Under the pieces are notes generated by a model, which ran no database searches, had not been told where the DNA came from, and saw only the letters and a list, made by a program, of their open reading frames with translations. Below, piece after piece: positions 19,640-29,533 of a stretch of DNA of 50,976 bases (position 1 is its first letter; the number at the start of each line of letters is the position of its first letter). The position numbers were made by a program, and so were the translations under genes. Location: assembly GCA_020718085.1 (NCBI GenBank), contig DYDB01000004.1, positions 35,930 through 86,905 of the forward strand. The letters run 5' to 3'. This DNA comes from Micavibrio sp. (GTDB taxonomy: Bacteria > Patescibacteriota > Minisyncoccia > Moranbacterales > GCA-2747515).

Positions 19640-20011
19640 ATGGTAAAAAAAATATTGATCATTGAAGATGAAGCGCCATTGCGTATGGCTCTGGAAGAAA
19701 AGTTTGGCAATGAAGGTTTTGACGTAGTAACTGCGGATAACGGAGAAGATGGTCTCATGCTCGCACAAGAACAAATGCCGGATCTGATACTTTTGGACAT
19801 TATTTTGCCAAAAATGAATGGGTTTGATGTACTTAACCATTTGTCAAAAAATGATACAACAAAAGAAATCGATGTGATTGTCCTGACAAATTTAAGTGAA
19901 ACTGGTAAGGTGGGAGACGTTGTGCGTAAGGGTGTGTCAGAATACCTTGTAAAGGCAGATTGGACATTGGAAGAACTTTTGGAAAAGGTAAAAAACAAGT
20001 TGAATGTCTGA
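19640..20011 (+). CDS. Stand-alone response regulator receiver protein
   Basis: KKILIIEDEAPLR, LILLDIILPKMNGFDVL, VIVLTNLSE, YLVKADWTLEELL: CheY-like fold with no output domain. Start at internal Met. Confidence 0.9.
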   Translation: MVKKILIIEDEAPLRMALEEKFGNEGFDVVTADNGEDGLMLAQEQMPDLILLDIILPKMNGFDVLNHLSKNDTTKEIDVIVLTNLSETGKVGDVVRKGVSEYLVKADWTLEELLEKVKNKLNV

Positions 20012-20030
20012 TTCGATTTTTTTGTATAAA

Positions 20031-20058
20031 TGAAAAACGTGATATTTTAGTCACGTTT
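20031..20058. terminator. Bidirectional intrinsic terminator between convergent genes
   Basis: AAAAACGTGA-TATTTTAG-TCACGTTTTT, between the + strand response regulator and the - strand kinase. Confidence 0.8.
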
Positions 20059-22308
20059 TTCATTTTTTATGGGTAATGTAAACCATATCGTGGTGCCATG
20101 ATTTATTTGTGAATAAAAACCGATGGTGCCATCACACATGGTGATGATCATTTTTGCGATGAAAAGTCCTAAGCCGGTTCCTTCGGAATATTGTGTATGT
20201 GTATTTGATGCACGATAGAAACGTTCAAAAATGCGTCCCTGTTCCTGTGGAGGGATGCCAATGCCTGTATCTGTGATCGTAATACGAACACGATCATAAA
20301 GATTTTCAACGCCAAAAGATATGATGCCTTTTTCTCCGGTATATTTGATCGCATTTGAGAAAATATTGAGAATTACTTGTCGTATCAAGATTGGATCCGT
20401 GTCAAAAAGAGGAATATTTTCATCATATTGTGTTGTGATCAAAAGATCTTTATCTTTGTAGTGAGGCTCCATCTCTTTTATTGTTTCTGTGAGGAGCTTT
20501 ATAATGTCTGTTGGTTTTTTTGTGATAATGTGCCTGCTCATTTCAATGCGATTGATACTTAAAATGTCGCTAATTAAAAGTGCGAGTCTTTTGGTGGATG
20601 CATACGCTTCATCAAGAAATTTTTTTTGTTTTTCGTTCAGCGAACCAATCTTAGGATCGTTGAGAAGTTCCAGAATCCATTTGATGGATGTGAGGGGGGT
20701 GCGTAATTGGTGTGATACGAGTGACACGAAGTTATCTTTGGCATTTTCTATTTCTTTTTCTTGCGTAACATCTTTGCCAATACCTACAAAAAATATTACA
20801 TTATGGAATTCATTGAATATGGGTGCGATGGAAATTGCAGCATAATATTCTTTGCCAAAAACGGTTTTATTTTTTACATTACCAACGTACGTTTCTTTTT
20901 TTGTTTTGATGGTATGCCAAATGTCATGATATTGTTTCTCATTTGTTCTGCCGCCCCAAAAGTGAACAGTAGCTTTGGAAAGAGAAAAAATATCATCATG
21001 GGATAATCCACTGATCTCTTCTGCCGCGGTGTTTGCGTAGATCATTTTGCCAAAAATGTCTGTAATAATGATAAAATCAGATGTGCTGTCCGCAGCACGT
21101 TTGAATTTCTCGAGATCATGTGCCAGCGCATCGGATAGTGCGCGAGCTTTGTCTTTTTCTTTCATTGCGAGTGCGGTTTCATGAGCACTTTTTGCAAGTT
21201 TGTATGTCATGGTATTAAAGAGAGTTGCAAGTTCACCGATCTCATCTTTTGAAGTGTGTGTAATTCTTTGCGTAAAATCTCCAGAAGCGATCAAAGTGGA
21301 TGTAAATGTCAATTCTTTTACAGGTCGAATAACGAAGCGGTAAAGAAGAATATAAAAAATGAACACAAAAAGCATGAACATGCCAAGAATGGTCACGATC
21401 TCGATCATAAATGCACGATGATTTAGTGTGAGTATGGGAGTAATGTCATGTGCAGCAATGACTGTTGCGATCAAGAGACCATCTTCATTTTGAATGGGAA
21501 AACTAGTGCAGAGAAATGTCTTTTTATCAATAGATAACTCTTTGCGAAATGAATGATCAGGCGCAAGTAAAGTGGTATCAACGTCGGTAACGCACTGTGT
21601 CGCTATGATATTTTGTGTTGTTGCCAAAAGTACGTCATTGGTGCGTGCATCCCATAGATCCTCCTGATTTTTTCGTGACATACTTTCGATAAAATCGTCA
21701 CGGTTCAATTGTGATTTTACACCGTATATGGCAAAATCATCATTCGTCTCATGAGAAAGCGTATTGAGAAAATTGGTAATGTCGCGTCCCAATTCAATAT
21801 ATCCGATTAGTGTATCATTATTATAATAGGGCGATACAATACGCAGTGCAAAGGAGTTTTTACCGAGTTCCAGGCTGCTTTCAATTTTTTTCGATGTAAC
21901 AGAGCGTAAAAATGAGCGTCTTTGAATTGTGTCACCAAAGGTTGTCGGGTCTTGTAAGCGTAAAAAAATTGTGCCATCCGGCAGAATGAAATTAAAATGT
22001 GTGACATTGTATGTGGTGCGAATTTCTGAAAAAGTTGGTTCTAAAGCATGCAGTAATGCATCACGGTCCTGTGCGAGAAAAAGGTCTTTAAAATCTTGGT
22101 TGGTTGTAAATAATTGTGCGCTGAGGGAAAGCATATGCACGTCTTGCGCGCGCAGATCATCAAGTTTTTTTTGTGTGGATATGGCATATGCGGCAATTTG
22201 TTCTTGAGTGAGCGTGCGAATATTAATTGTGCTGACATAATACACAACACACCCGATACCAATCGCAAGAAAAAATAATACGTATAAAAATTTTGTTTTG
22301 AGTTTCAT
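20047..22308 (-). CDS. Sensor histidine kinase (sensor, HAMP, PAS, HisKA, HATPase_c)
   Basis: TM segments; HAMP-like RPVKELTFTSTLIASGDFTQRI; PAS; FVSLVSHQLRTPLTSIKWILE H-box; NIFSNAIKYT, DTGIGIPPQEQGRIFERFYR, GTGLGLFIAKMI. Confidence 0.95.
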   Translation of the reverse strand: MKLKTKFLYVLFFLAIGIGCVVYYVSTINIRTLTQEQIAAYAISTQKKLDDLRAQDVHMLSLSAQLFTTNQDFKDLFLAQDRDALLHALEPTFSEIRTTYNVTHFNFILPDGTIFLRLQDPTTFGDTIQRRSFLRSVTSKKIESSLELGKNSFALRIVSPYYNNDTLIGYIELGRDITNFLNTLSHETNDDFAIYGVKSQLNRDDFIESMSRKNQEDLWDARTNDVLLATTQNIIATQCVTDVDTTLLAPDHSFRKELSIDKKTFLCTSFPIQNEDGLLIATVIAAHDITPILTLNHRAFMIEIVTILGMFMLFVFIFYILLYRFVIRPVKELTFTSTLIASGDFTQRITHTSKDEIGELATLFNTMTYKLAKSAHETALAMKEKDKARALSDALAHDLEKFKRAADSTSDFIIITDIFGKMIYANTAAEEISGLSHDDIFSLSKATVHFWGGRTNEKQYHDIWHTIKTKKETYVGNVKNKTVFGKEYYAAISIAPIFNEFHNVIFFVGIGKDVTQEKEIENAKDNFVSLVSHQLRTPLTSIKWILELLNDPKIGSLNEKQKKFLDEAYASTKRLALLISDILSINRIEMSRHIITKKPTDIIKLLTETIKEMEPHYKDKDLLITTQYDENIPLFDTDPILIRQVILNIFSNAIKYTGEKGIISFGVENLYDRVRITITDTGIGIPPQEQGRIFERFYRASNTHTQYSEGTGLGLFIAKMIITMCDGTIGFYSQINHGTTIWFTLPIKNEKRD

Positions 22309-22353
22309 TGCCTTTATTATAGAACAGACAACGTCTTCTTTCAATAAAAAAAT

Positions 22354-22393
22354 AAAGACCATGTTGCATCGTTAGATGTCACATGGTCTTTTT
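22354..22393 (-). terminator. Intrinsic terminator
   Basis: AAAGACCATGT-TGCATCGTTAGATGTC-ACATGGTCTTTTT; may serve the - strand gene at 22413-22739. Confidence 0.65.
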
Positions 22394-22412
22394 GAGTGGT
22401 TGAGATCGTTAC

Positions 22413-22739
22413 TTAATGTCGTCTGCAGCCACTTTTTCGTTGTGCATGGAGATAGCCTTCCGTGTAGGCATGGGTGATTTCAGGGCAACAAACGTGCTGT
22501 TTCGGAGGAAATCCCCGATAAAAATCATTTTCTCCCTTTACGAAATACTTTGCCAGCGTTGCCTTATGGTGCTTATGCGGACGCATATCTTCTTGATATT
22601 GCGCTGGATGTGTGGTGCCAACGTCGGCTCCAATAATCACCTCGCGAATCTGCTCTTGGCGGGTGTTATCCTCTGCACGAGCTGTGTTCAAGGTGATTAG
22701 CAGGGTGAGAGCAATGATGATAGATAAGGCTGTTTTCAC
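22413..22739 (-). CDS. Small secreted hypothetical protein
   Basis: Signal peptide MKTALSIIIALTLLITLNTARA-ED; downstream hairpin terminator; GGAG sequence ahead of the start. Confidence 0.6.
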   Translation of the reverse strand: MKTALSIIIALTLLITLNTARAEDNTRQEQIREVIIGADVGTTHPAQYQEDMRPHKHHKATLAKYFVKGENDFYRGFPPKQHVCCPEITHAYTEGYLHAQRKSGCRRH

Positions 22740-23018
22740 GGTAGTTCTCCTTTCCGCCTTTTTTGCGGATTTTTGGGTGGTTGGTAAACAACAATTTTAT
22801 AGTACCCCCCATTATACAACTTTTTAGACAATTTGTCAATATCGCAAAACACGAATAAAAAAACACATAATAAGCCTTTTATGATTTTTTGGGTCGGGAT
22901 AAGATGGATCTTGTGTATTTTTTGTGCAAGAGTTTGATATATGCGTGCGTAGTAAGGAGTGATGTAATGTGCTATAATGCATTTCTGGTAAGTTAAGCAT
23001 GCAAAAAAATATACCAAC

Positions 23019-24299
23019 ATGACACTAGAATATAAATATCATCGCAGTATGACACCGCGCGCACGACGCGGCACATGGAAAAGTAAAATATTTTTTATTG
23101 TTGTTTTGGGTATGATCGTTTTTTTTGTATGTAAGAAATTCGTTTTTTCTCCAGAAAATATACAACAAGAATCTATGCAAGATGTTGTGCAAGAACAAGA
23201 GGACATAAAAGTTGAGGAAACTAAGGATGAAAGTATTGCGCGATGCACAATTGCAGAGGGTGATATTCCTGCGGAAATTTTCAGCGCACATGGTCACTAT
23301 GATGCCAATGATACGGCGGCGTTGATCACTGCAGCAGAAGATGTGTTCGATCTCACACATCTCAAAATTGGACAGCCTATGAGATTTTATTTTTCAGATG
23401 ATGGAGAAAAAGCAGTGCGCATGGAGTACGATTGTAATACAGAAAAAATGATCATTGCCGAGCGGGATGGAGACACATTTCATGTACGTGAGGAAAAAAT
23501 TCAGTATGATGTGACAAAAGAAACGGCAAAAGGGGTGATCGATAATTTCTTTTATGCAGATGCATTGGAGGCTGGTCTTTCAGAGCCTACTGTTTTGGAG
23601 GTTGGTGATATTTTTTCTTTTAGTATTGATTTTACAACGGAGATCCGTGAGGGAGATGAATTCGTATTTGTTTATGAAAAAAGAAAGCGTGATGGTTCTG
23701 ATGCGCCGGATGGACGGATCTTAGCTGCAAAATTCATCAATGATGGCACAGCACATTATGCATATTATTTCGATAATGATGGTCAGGGCGGATATTATGA
23801 TGGCGAAGGACATGTTCTGGAGAGACAGTTTCTCAAAGCACCACTTAGTTATCGAGCGATCACATCCGGGTTTACCGGAGCGCGCATGCATCCAATTACT
23901 CGCAAGGTGTCGGCACATTACCAAATTGATTATGCGGCACCAACCGGTACGCCTGTTGTTGCATCTGCACGAGGCACTGTGGCAAGTGCCGGATGGGAAG
24001 GTGGATGGGGTAATATGATACGCATGACACATGATAACGGATACACGACACATTACGGACACTTAAGTGGTTTTGCCAAAGGTGTGCGGTCAGGTACACA
24101 AGTGGCACAAGGACAGGTGATCGGATATGTGGGGTCAACAGGATGGTCAACGGGTCCCCATCTAGATTATGGCATGAAACTTAATGGTACACCGATCAAC
24201 CCCGTTACACTTGTGCAACCGAAGGGCGCGCCACTTACAGATGATAAGATGGGATCGTTTAATGTGATGAAGGAAGAATATGGAGATATTTTACAATAA
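23019..24299 (+). CDS. M23 family metallopeptidase (LytM/MepM-like), membrane anchored
   Basis: N-terminal TM; ITSGFTGARMHPITRKVSAHYQIDYAAPTGTPVVASARGTV and GWGNMIRMTHDNGYTTHYGHLS...VGSTGWSTGPHLDYGM contain M23 motifs. Confidence 0.93.
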   Translation: MTLEYKYHRSMTPRARRGTWKSKIFFIVVLGMIVFFVCKKFVFSPENIQQESMQDVVQEQEDIKVEETKDESIARCTIAEGDIPAEIFSAHGHYDANDTAALITAAEDVFDLTHLKIGQPMRFYFSDDGEKAVRMEYDCNTEKMIIAERDGDTFHVREEKIQYDVTKETAKGVIDNFFYADALEAGLSEPTVLEVGDIFSFSIDFTTEIREGDEFVFVYEKRKRDGSDAPDGRILAAKFINDGTAHYAYYFDNDGQGGYYDGEGHVLERQFLKAPLSYRAITSGFTGARMHPITRKVSAHYQIDYAAPTGTPVVASARGTVASAGWEGGWGNMIRMTHDNGYTTHYGHLSGFAKGVRSGTQVAQGQVIGYVGSTGWSTGPHLDYGMKLNGTPINPVTLVQPKGAPLTDDKMGSFNVMKEEYGDILQ

Positions 24300-24365
24300 A
24301 AAATATACCTTTCCTTTTTGTAAAAAATGGTGATAGTATATGTGTATATTATATAAAAAAACTCC

Positions 24366-24989
24366 ATGAAAAAAGAAAAATGCGTTATGATCCTCTTGGG
24401 ATCCTATGTTGCTTTATGTGCTATTTTGGCAGTTCATCCATATGATCGTGCAACATGGTTTGCGGAAAATTTGACTGTATGGATCATTGTGGGAACACTT
24501 GGTGCACTATGGATCAATCATATTCGGTTTTCATGCACGGCATATATTTTGATGAGCGTGCTCATTTATTTGCATACGATCGGAGGACATTATACGTTTG
24601 CTCTCGTGCCTTTTGACTGGGTGACAGATCTCTTTGGATTTTCACGTAATCATTTCGATCGCATCGCACATTTTTCCGTGGGATTTTATGCGCTTGCCAT
24701 TGCAGAATGGTTGTGGGACAAAAAGCTTGTGGCCAATAAATTTCTTCTTTTTACATATCCCGTGTTTGTCATTGCAACAATCGCAATGAGCTATGAGCTG
24801 ATCGAATGGATCTATGCGGCGAATGCGGATCCTGCAGCAGGCGGTGCATATCTGGGCAGTCAAGGAGATGAGTGGGATGCACAAAAAGACATGATGGCAG
24901 ATACACTTGGTGCAATTTTGGCTGTCATGTTATTTTTTGGTATACATAAACCATTTTTTCACAAAAACAAAAGAGAAAAAAATGTGTAA
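24366..24989 (+). CDS. DUF2238 / YjdF-like membrane protein
   Basis: Multi-TM; DRIAHFSVGFYALAIAEWL and MSYELIEW...GSQGDEWDAQKDMMADTLGAILA match the YjdF/DUF2238 pattern. Confidence 0.8.
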   Translation: MKKEKCVMILLGSYVALCAILAVHPYDRATWFAENLTVWIIVGTLGALWINHIRFSCTAYILMSVLIYLHTIGGHYTFALVPFDWVTDLFGFSRNHFDRIAHFSVGFYALAIAEWLWDKKLVANKFLLFTYPVFVIATIAMSYELIEWIYAANADPAAGGAYLGSQGDEWDAQKDMMADTLGAILAVMLFFGIHKPFFHKNKREKNV

Positions 24990-25055
24990 TAATGAAAGAA
25001 ATTGTGTGGGAGAACGTATAATAGACCTGAAGTGTTAAATAATTTTGGTATTTTT

Positions 25056-25394
25056 ATGAAGCAAAAAAAGAATGGTTTTGGGGCGTTTTTTCTGGGGTGC
25101 GTTGCAATACAAGCATTAAGCGGCTGTGCAGATGCTACAACAAATGAAAAAGTAGTAACACAATCTGTTTCAACACAAGCTGATGATGCAGTTGTAGAAA
25201 TTAGTAAAAATGACAATTTGGCAATTGATGCAAAAAAATGTATCGGGTGTGGAAAATGCGCACGTACTGCGCCAAAGAACTTTGTGATGAACAATGATAC
25301 GCGTAAAGCGGAAGTTTCCTCACATGAGATCGCATCGCAAACAGCAATTGATCGCGCAGTAAGTAATTGTCCTACGAAAGCTATTATTCAATAA
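25056..25394 (+). CDS. Putative lipoprotein carrying a single [4Fe-4S] ferredoxin domain
   Basis: From internal Met: MKQKKNGFGAFFLGCVAIQALSGC (signal plus lipobox), then IDAKKCIGCGKCARTAPKNF...AVSNCPTKAI (four cluster ligands, CxxCxxC...CP). Confidence 0.75.
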   Translation: MKQKKNGFGAFFLGCVAIQALSGCADATTNEKVVTQSVSTQADDAVVEISKNDNLAIDAKKCIGCGKCARTAPKNFVMNNDTRKAEVSSHEIASQTAIDRAVSNCPTKAIIQ

Positions 25395-25409
25395 ACGATC
25401 AATGTATAT

Positions 25410-25889
25410 ATGCACATTCTTTTTGCTAAACTTAGTTGGTACCTCTTAGTTGTCATTCTTTATATTCGACCACTTGCGGAAGTGACTGGGTCCAGAGAAA
25501 TTCGTCAACTCATGTCAATGCGGAAATACATGGGAATTGCCTGTGGTTTTGCTGCAATTTTACATGTCACACTCTATATGATCGAAAGTGAAATGCTCAT
25601 CACATATTTTACAGATGTGACATTTTGGAGTTTTGCAAATCTTTTTGGCTGGGGGAATATTGCATTTGTTGCACTGATGATCCCATTTTTGACGTCCAAC
25701 AGTGCATCGCAAAAATATTTCACGTTACGATGGAAAAAATTACAGCAGGTTTCATACCTTGCGTTTATTTTTGGCGGTGTGCATGTATCACTTGCCACAC
25801 ATTCCATTTTTACTGGTGTAATACCTGTGGTTATATGGGCGATCATATGGGGTATCGCACAATACAAGCGACAATGCAAGAAAAAGTAA
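25410..25889 (+). CDS. Ferric-reductase-like transmembrane domain protein (MsrQ/YedZ-like)
   Basis: MRKYMGIACGFAAILHVTLYM and LRWKKLQQVSYLAFIFGGVHVSLATH: TM segments with conserved His spacing typical of heme-binding Ferric_reduct domains. Confidence 0.72.
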   Translation: MHILFAKLSWYLLVVILYIRPLAEVTGSREIRQLMSMRKYMGIACGFAAILHVTLYMIESEMLITYFTDVTFWSFANLFGWGNIAFVALMIPFLTSNSASQKYFTLRWKKLQQVSYLAFIFGGVHVSLATHSIFTGVIPVVIWAIIWGIAQYKRQCKKK

Positions 25890-25907
25890 AGCACTAACGT
25901 ATAATTT

Positions 25908-25935
25908 TAAAGAGGTATAGATCACCTCTTTTTTA
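25908..25935 (+). terminator. Intrinsic terminator
   Basis: AAAGAGGT-ATAGATC-ACCTCTTTTTT. Confidence 0.75.
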
Positions 25936-25964
25936 TATGAATAATAATCTTTTATATTAGGGAA

Positions 25965-27101
25965 ATGAGCATAATTTTACAGAAAATGATGGCGCATAAA
26001 TGGATGATCGTTACTCTGATCATTTTTGTATGTTGTGGCGTATATTATTACTACATGACACAGAAAGAAAACACAATTGCGCAAAATGTGGCACCAACAA
26101 CTACGACGACAAAAGTTGGGGATATCGAAGTTCTTGTGAGTGGTACTGGTCAAGTATATGCCGCAAGTCAAGTAGATCTCAAGCCACAAGTGGCAGGAGA
26201 TGGTCTTGATATCGAAAGTATTGCTGTAAAAAATGATCAAGCAGTAAAAAATGGTGATCTCATCGCAACTTTGGATACAACGGAAATTCAAAAGACAATT
26301 CGTGATGCAAAACTTGCTGTTGAAAATGCAGAACTAAAAGTAAAACAATCAGAAAGACAATATGACACGAAGACCGTTGATGACAAATATGCGCGACAAT
26401 TACAAAAAAATGAACTAATACAAGCGCAGAATGCATTAAGCAATGCTTATGATGATCTTGAAGATTATTATATTCGAGCACCTTTTGATGGTATCGTGAC
26501 TGCACTTGATTTTTCTGCCGGCGATTCGATTTCGCGTGATGAGGTTTTGGCATCTGTGATCACAGAAAATGTATTAGTGAAAATATCGCTTAATGAGGTT
26601 GATGCGGCAAAAGTAAAAGAAAATAATTTAGTAAAATTGTCCTTTGATGCATTGGATAATGTAACAGCACAGGGGAAAGTATCAAAAGTGGATACGATTG
26701 GTGTGGTCGATTCTGGTGTGGTGACATACGACGTGGAGATCACGTTCACGTCACCAAGCGATCTTCTCAAACCTGGTATGAGTGCGTCAGCGGACATTGA
26801 GATCGAAAAAACGGAAAATGTGTTAGTTGTACCGGCGGAAGCGATTAAAAAAGATACATCTGGAGAAGAGTATGTACAAGTGCAGAATACCGCAGGAATG
26901 TTGCAGCGTAAGACAGTTGTAACTGGTGCAACGGATGATGTGATGGTTGAGGTCATTAGCGGACTTGGTGAGGGCGAAGAAATTGTCATAATGAACAGTG
27001 ATAACACAACATCATCTACAGATACAAAAGAAAATACTTCAAGCACATCATCTTCGATTTTGCCGATGGGCCCAGGTTCTGGTAGTGGACCGCGCAATTA
27101 A
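25965..27101 (+). CDS. MacA/HlyD-like periplasmic-adaptor-type protein
   Basis: N-terminal TM; VLVSGTGQVYAASQVDLKPQVAG, coiled coil, YYIRAPFDGIVTALDFSAGDSI, KPGMSASADIEIEKTENVLVVPAEAI. Confidence 0.9.
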   Translation: MSIILQKMMAHKWMIVTLIIFVCCGVYYYYMTQKENTIAQNVAPTTTTTKVGDIEVLVSGTGQVYAASQVDLKPQVAGDGLDIESIAVKNDQAVKNGDLIATLDTTEIQKTIRDAKLAVENAELKVKQSERQYDTKTVDDKYARQLQKNELIQAQNALSNAYDDLEDYYIRAPFDGIVTALDFSAGDSISRDEVLASVITENVLVKISLNEVDAAKVKENNLVKLSFDALDNVTAQGKVSKVDTIGVVDSGVVTYDVEITFTSPSDLLKPGMSASADIEIEKTENVLVVPAEAIKKDTSGEEYVQVQNTAGMLQRKTVVTGATDDVMVEVISGLGEGEEIVIMNSDNTTSSTDTKENTSSTSSSILPMGPGSGSGPRN

Positions 27102-27122
27102 TCAATGTATAAGTTACAATGT

Positions 27123-27833
27123 ATGATCGTATGTAAAAGTATTTCAAAAGTTTATGGAAGTGGTGACAATCAGACTGTTGCGCTTGATAACGTATCATTT
27201 GTGATCAAAGAAGGTGAATTTGTTGCCATTATGGGACCATCGGGCAGTGGTAAATCAACGCTAATGCATATTCTTGGCGCATTGGATAATCCAACCAGCG
27301 GATCTTATTATCTTGATGGCCACGATGTTTCCATACTTTCTGAAGATGAACTATCAGTGATCCGTAAGGAAAAGATCGGATTTGTTTTTCAAGCATTTAA
27401 TTTGTTGCCACGGGCAACGGTTCTGCGCAATGTGATGTTGCCGTTGATATACGGCGAAGTGCCAAAAGATCAACGAAAAAAGATCGCAGAGGAAGCTTTG
27501 CGCGCGGTGCAACTCACAGAAGATCGATGGGACCATTACTCAAATGAGATCTCTGGTGGACAAATGCAGCGCGTTGCAATCGCACGCGCTCTGGTCAATG
27601 ATCCATCATTAATCCTTGCGGATGAGCCAACAGGTAATTTGGATACAAAAACAGGTGATTTCGTATTAGATACATTTCGTCGATTAAATCGTGAAAAAGG
27701 CCATACGATCGTTCTGATCACACATGAGGATGAGGTTGCTGCTTTTGCAGATCGTACAATCGTGATCCGTGACGGTCACTTGGTTGAAGATCGTCAAAAT
27801 CGCAAAGAAGAAGTAAAAAAAGTAATTCAATGA
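27123..27833 (+). CDS. MacB-type ABC transporter ATP-binding protein
   Basis: MGPSGSGKSTLMHILGALDNPTSG, FVFQAFNLLPRATVLRNV, EISGGQMQRVAIARALVNDPSLILADEPTGNLDTKT. Confidence 0.95.
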   Translation: MIVCKSISKVYGSGDNQTVALDNVSFVIKEGEFVAIMGPSGSGKSTLMHILGALDNPTSGSYYLDGHDVSILSEDELSVIRKEKIGFVFQAFNLLPRATVLRNVMLPLIYGEVPKDQRKKIAEEALRAVQLTEDRWDHYSNEISGGQMQRVAIARALVNDPSLILADEPTGNLDTKTGDFVLDTFRRLNREKGHTIVLITHEDEVAAFADRTIVIRDGHLVEDRQNRKEEVKKVIQ

Positions 27834-27845
27834 TCTTCCAAACAT

Positions 27846-29069
27846 ATGTTAATGTCTGATTTGGTGGCAGAGATCCACATGGCAATCACATCAAATAAAG
27901 TACGCACAGGACTTACGGTTTTGGGTATTGTGATCGGTATTGCGTCTGTGATCGTGATGATCGCTATCGGTAATGGATCTCAAAAGGCCATTCAGGAAAG
28001 TATTCAATCGATAGGTTCAAACTTGCTTACTATTCAACCGGGAAAGCAACGTTCTTTTGGTGGTGGACCGCAACAAGGCATGGGATCTGCAGAGTCATTG
28101 ACACGTGATGATGCAACTGCAATCGCGCAAGGAGTTGGCGGTATTACTGCAGTTGCGCCGACAGCATCGGGTAACCAGCAAATTATTGCAGAGGGGAATA
28201 ATGCACAGTCATCTGTAACCGGTGTAACGGCTGCGTACGCGCAAGTGAACAATATTACAATAGATGTCGGCTCATTTATTAGTGATGTTCAAGAAAGTAA
28301 GCGCTCCAAGGTTGTAGTGATCGGTCCGGATATTCGTGATGATTTATATGGAGAAAATGTAGATGTCGTGGGACAAAAGATGCGCATTGGAGGATTAAGT
28401 TTTACGATCGTTGGCGTAACAAAATCAAAGGGCGGAACAGGATTTGGCAGTAGTGATGAAGTGGTTTACATGCCCTTATCCACCTATCAACAATATTTTT
28501 CCGGTAGTGAATATCTATCATCTATCAGTGTAAGTGTAACGGAACAGGATCAGATGACACAAGCAGAAGAAGACATTGAAGCATTGTTACTGAAACGTCA
28601 TAAAATTTCCAGTGTAGATGATGCTGATTTTAATATCCGAAATCAAGCGGATATTATTGAAATGACGTCATCAATCACGGGGACACTCACAATGCTTTTG
28701 GGGGCGGTTGCCGGAATTTCGCTCGTGGTTGGTGGCATTGGTATTATGAACATGATGCTTACAACTGTTACCGAGCGTACAAGAGAGATTGGTTTGCGCA
28801 AGGCAATCGGTGCAAATCAAAAAGATATTCGTCAGCAATTTCTTTTTGAATCGGCAACATTGACATTTATGGGCGGCGTAATTGGGATCACCCTGGGCAT
28901 TTTTATTGCATTTGTTTTGGATCATTTTGCCATCACAACAACACAGGTCTCAGGTTTTTCAGTTATTCTTTCTTTTAGCGTATCAGCTGCAATTGGTATT
29001 ATATTTGGATATTATCCCGCGCGTCGTGCTGCAAGACTCAATCCAATTCAAGCGCTGCGCTATGAATAA
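27846..29069 (+). CDS. MacB-type ABC transporter permease
   Basis: KVRTGLTVLGIVIGIASVIVMIAIGNGSQ, GGIGIMNMMLTTVTERTREIGLRKAIGANQKDI, GYYPARRAARLNPIQALRYE. Confidence 0.95.
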   Translation: MLMSDLVAEIHMAITSNKVRTGLTVLGIVIGIASVIVMIAIGNGSQKAIQESIQSIGSNLLTIQPGKQRSFGGGPQQGMGSAESLTRDDATAIAQGVGGITAVAPTASGNQQIIAEGNNAQSSVTGVTAAYAQVNNITIDVGSFISDVQESKRSKVVVIGPDIRDDLYGENVDVVGQKMRIGGLSFTIVGVTKSKGGTGFGSSDEVVYMPLSTYQQYFSGSEYLSSISVSVTEQDQMTQAEEDIEALLLKRHKISSVDDADFNIRNQADIIEMTSSITGTLTMLLGAVAGISLVVGGIGIMNMMLTTVTERTREIGLRKAIGANQKDIRQQFLFESATLTFMGGVIGITLGIFIAFVLDHFAITTTQVSGFSVILSFSVSAAIGIIFGYYPARRAARLNPIQALRYE

Positions 29070-29185
29070 TCTTTGTAACCATGTCAATATTATATAATAT
29101 TGACGAAGCATATGTTTTTGGTATATGATGAAATATCGTTTTTTGTTCGTTTTTTATCAATCATATTTTGAGAGAGGGCTGAGCC

Positions 29186-29401
29186 ATGTATGAATCAGGT
29201 AGTAAGACTTGTCCGTGGTGCGGAGAAGGTGAGGTTTTTCTTGCATATATTTTTGATGTAATTGAGGCATATGATCTCGGATATAGCAGTGTGCGCGTTG
29301 ATTTGGAACATGTTCCCACTGACAGTGAGGGTAAGTCAATGCATGCACAATATCATGTTTTTGTGAGCGAGGTTGAGTGGCTCGAAAAAAATCCGAAATA
29401 A
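29186..29401 (+). CDS. Small hypothetical protein with one CPWCG knuckle
   Basis: 71-aa ORF with KTCPWCGEGE and a strong terminator directly downstream. Confidence 0.55.
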   Translation: MYESGSKTCPWCGEGEVFLAYIFDVIEAYDLGYSSVRVDLEHVPTDSEGKSMHAQYHVFVSEVEWLEKNPK

Positions 29402-29419
29402 TATGATGGTTTATGGGGG

Positions 29420-29458
29420 ATTCCACTAGCGAGTATGATCGCTAGTGGAATATTTTTT
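29420..29458 (+). terminator. Intrinsic terminator
   Basis: ATTCCACTAGCGA-GTATGA-TCGCTAGTGGAATATTTTTTT. Confidence 0.88.
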
Positions 29459-29533
29459 TGATAGAATTTTTTGCATGAAATGAGATCTTGGTTATAATGA
29501 AAATGAAAACACATACTAAATACACATGTAAAA

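Noticed and set aside
26468-27097. 209-aa minus-strand ORF opposite the MacA-like gene
   Set aside because: Antisense shadow of a clear adaptor protein; no start context or domain recognised.
29186-29401. CPWCG protein considered as a YgiT/MqsA-type antitoxin
   Set aside because: Only one CxxC knuckle, no HTH, and no adjacent toxin-like ORF.
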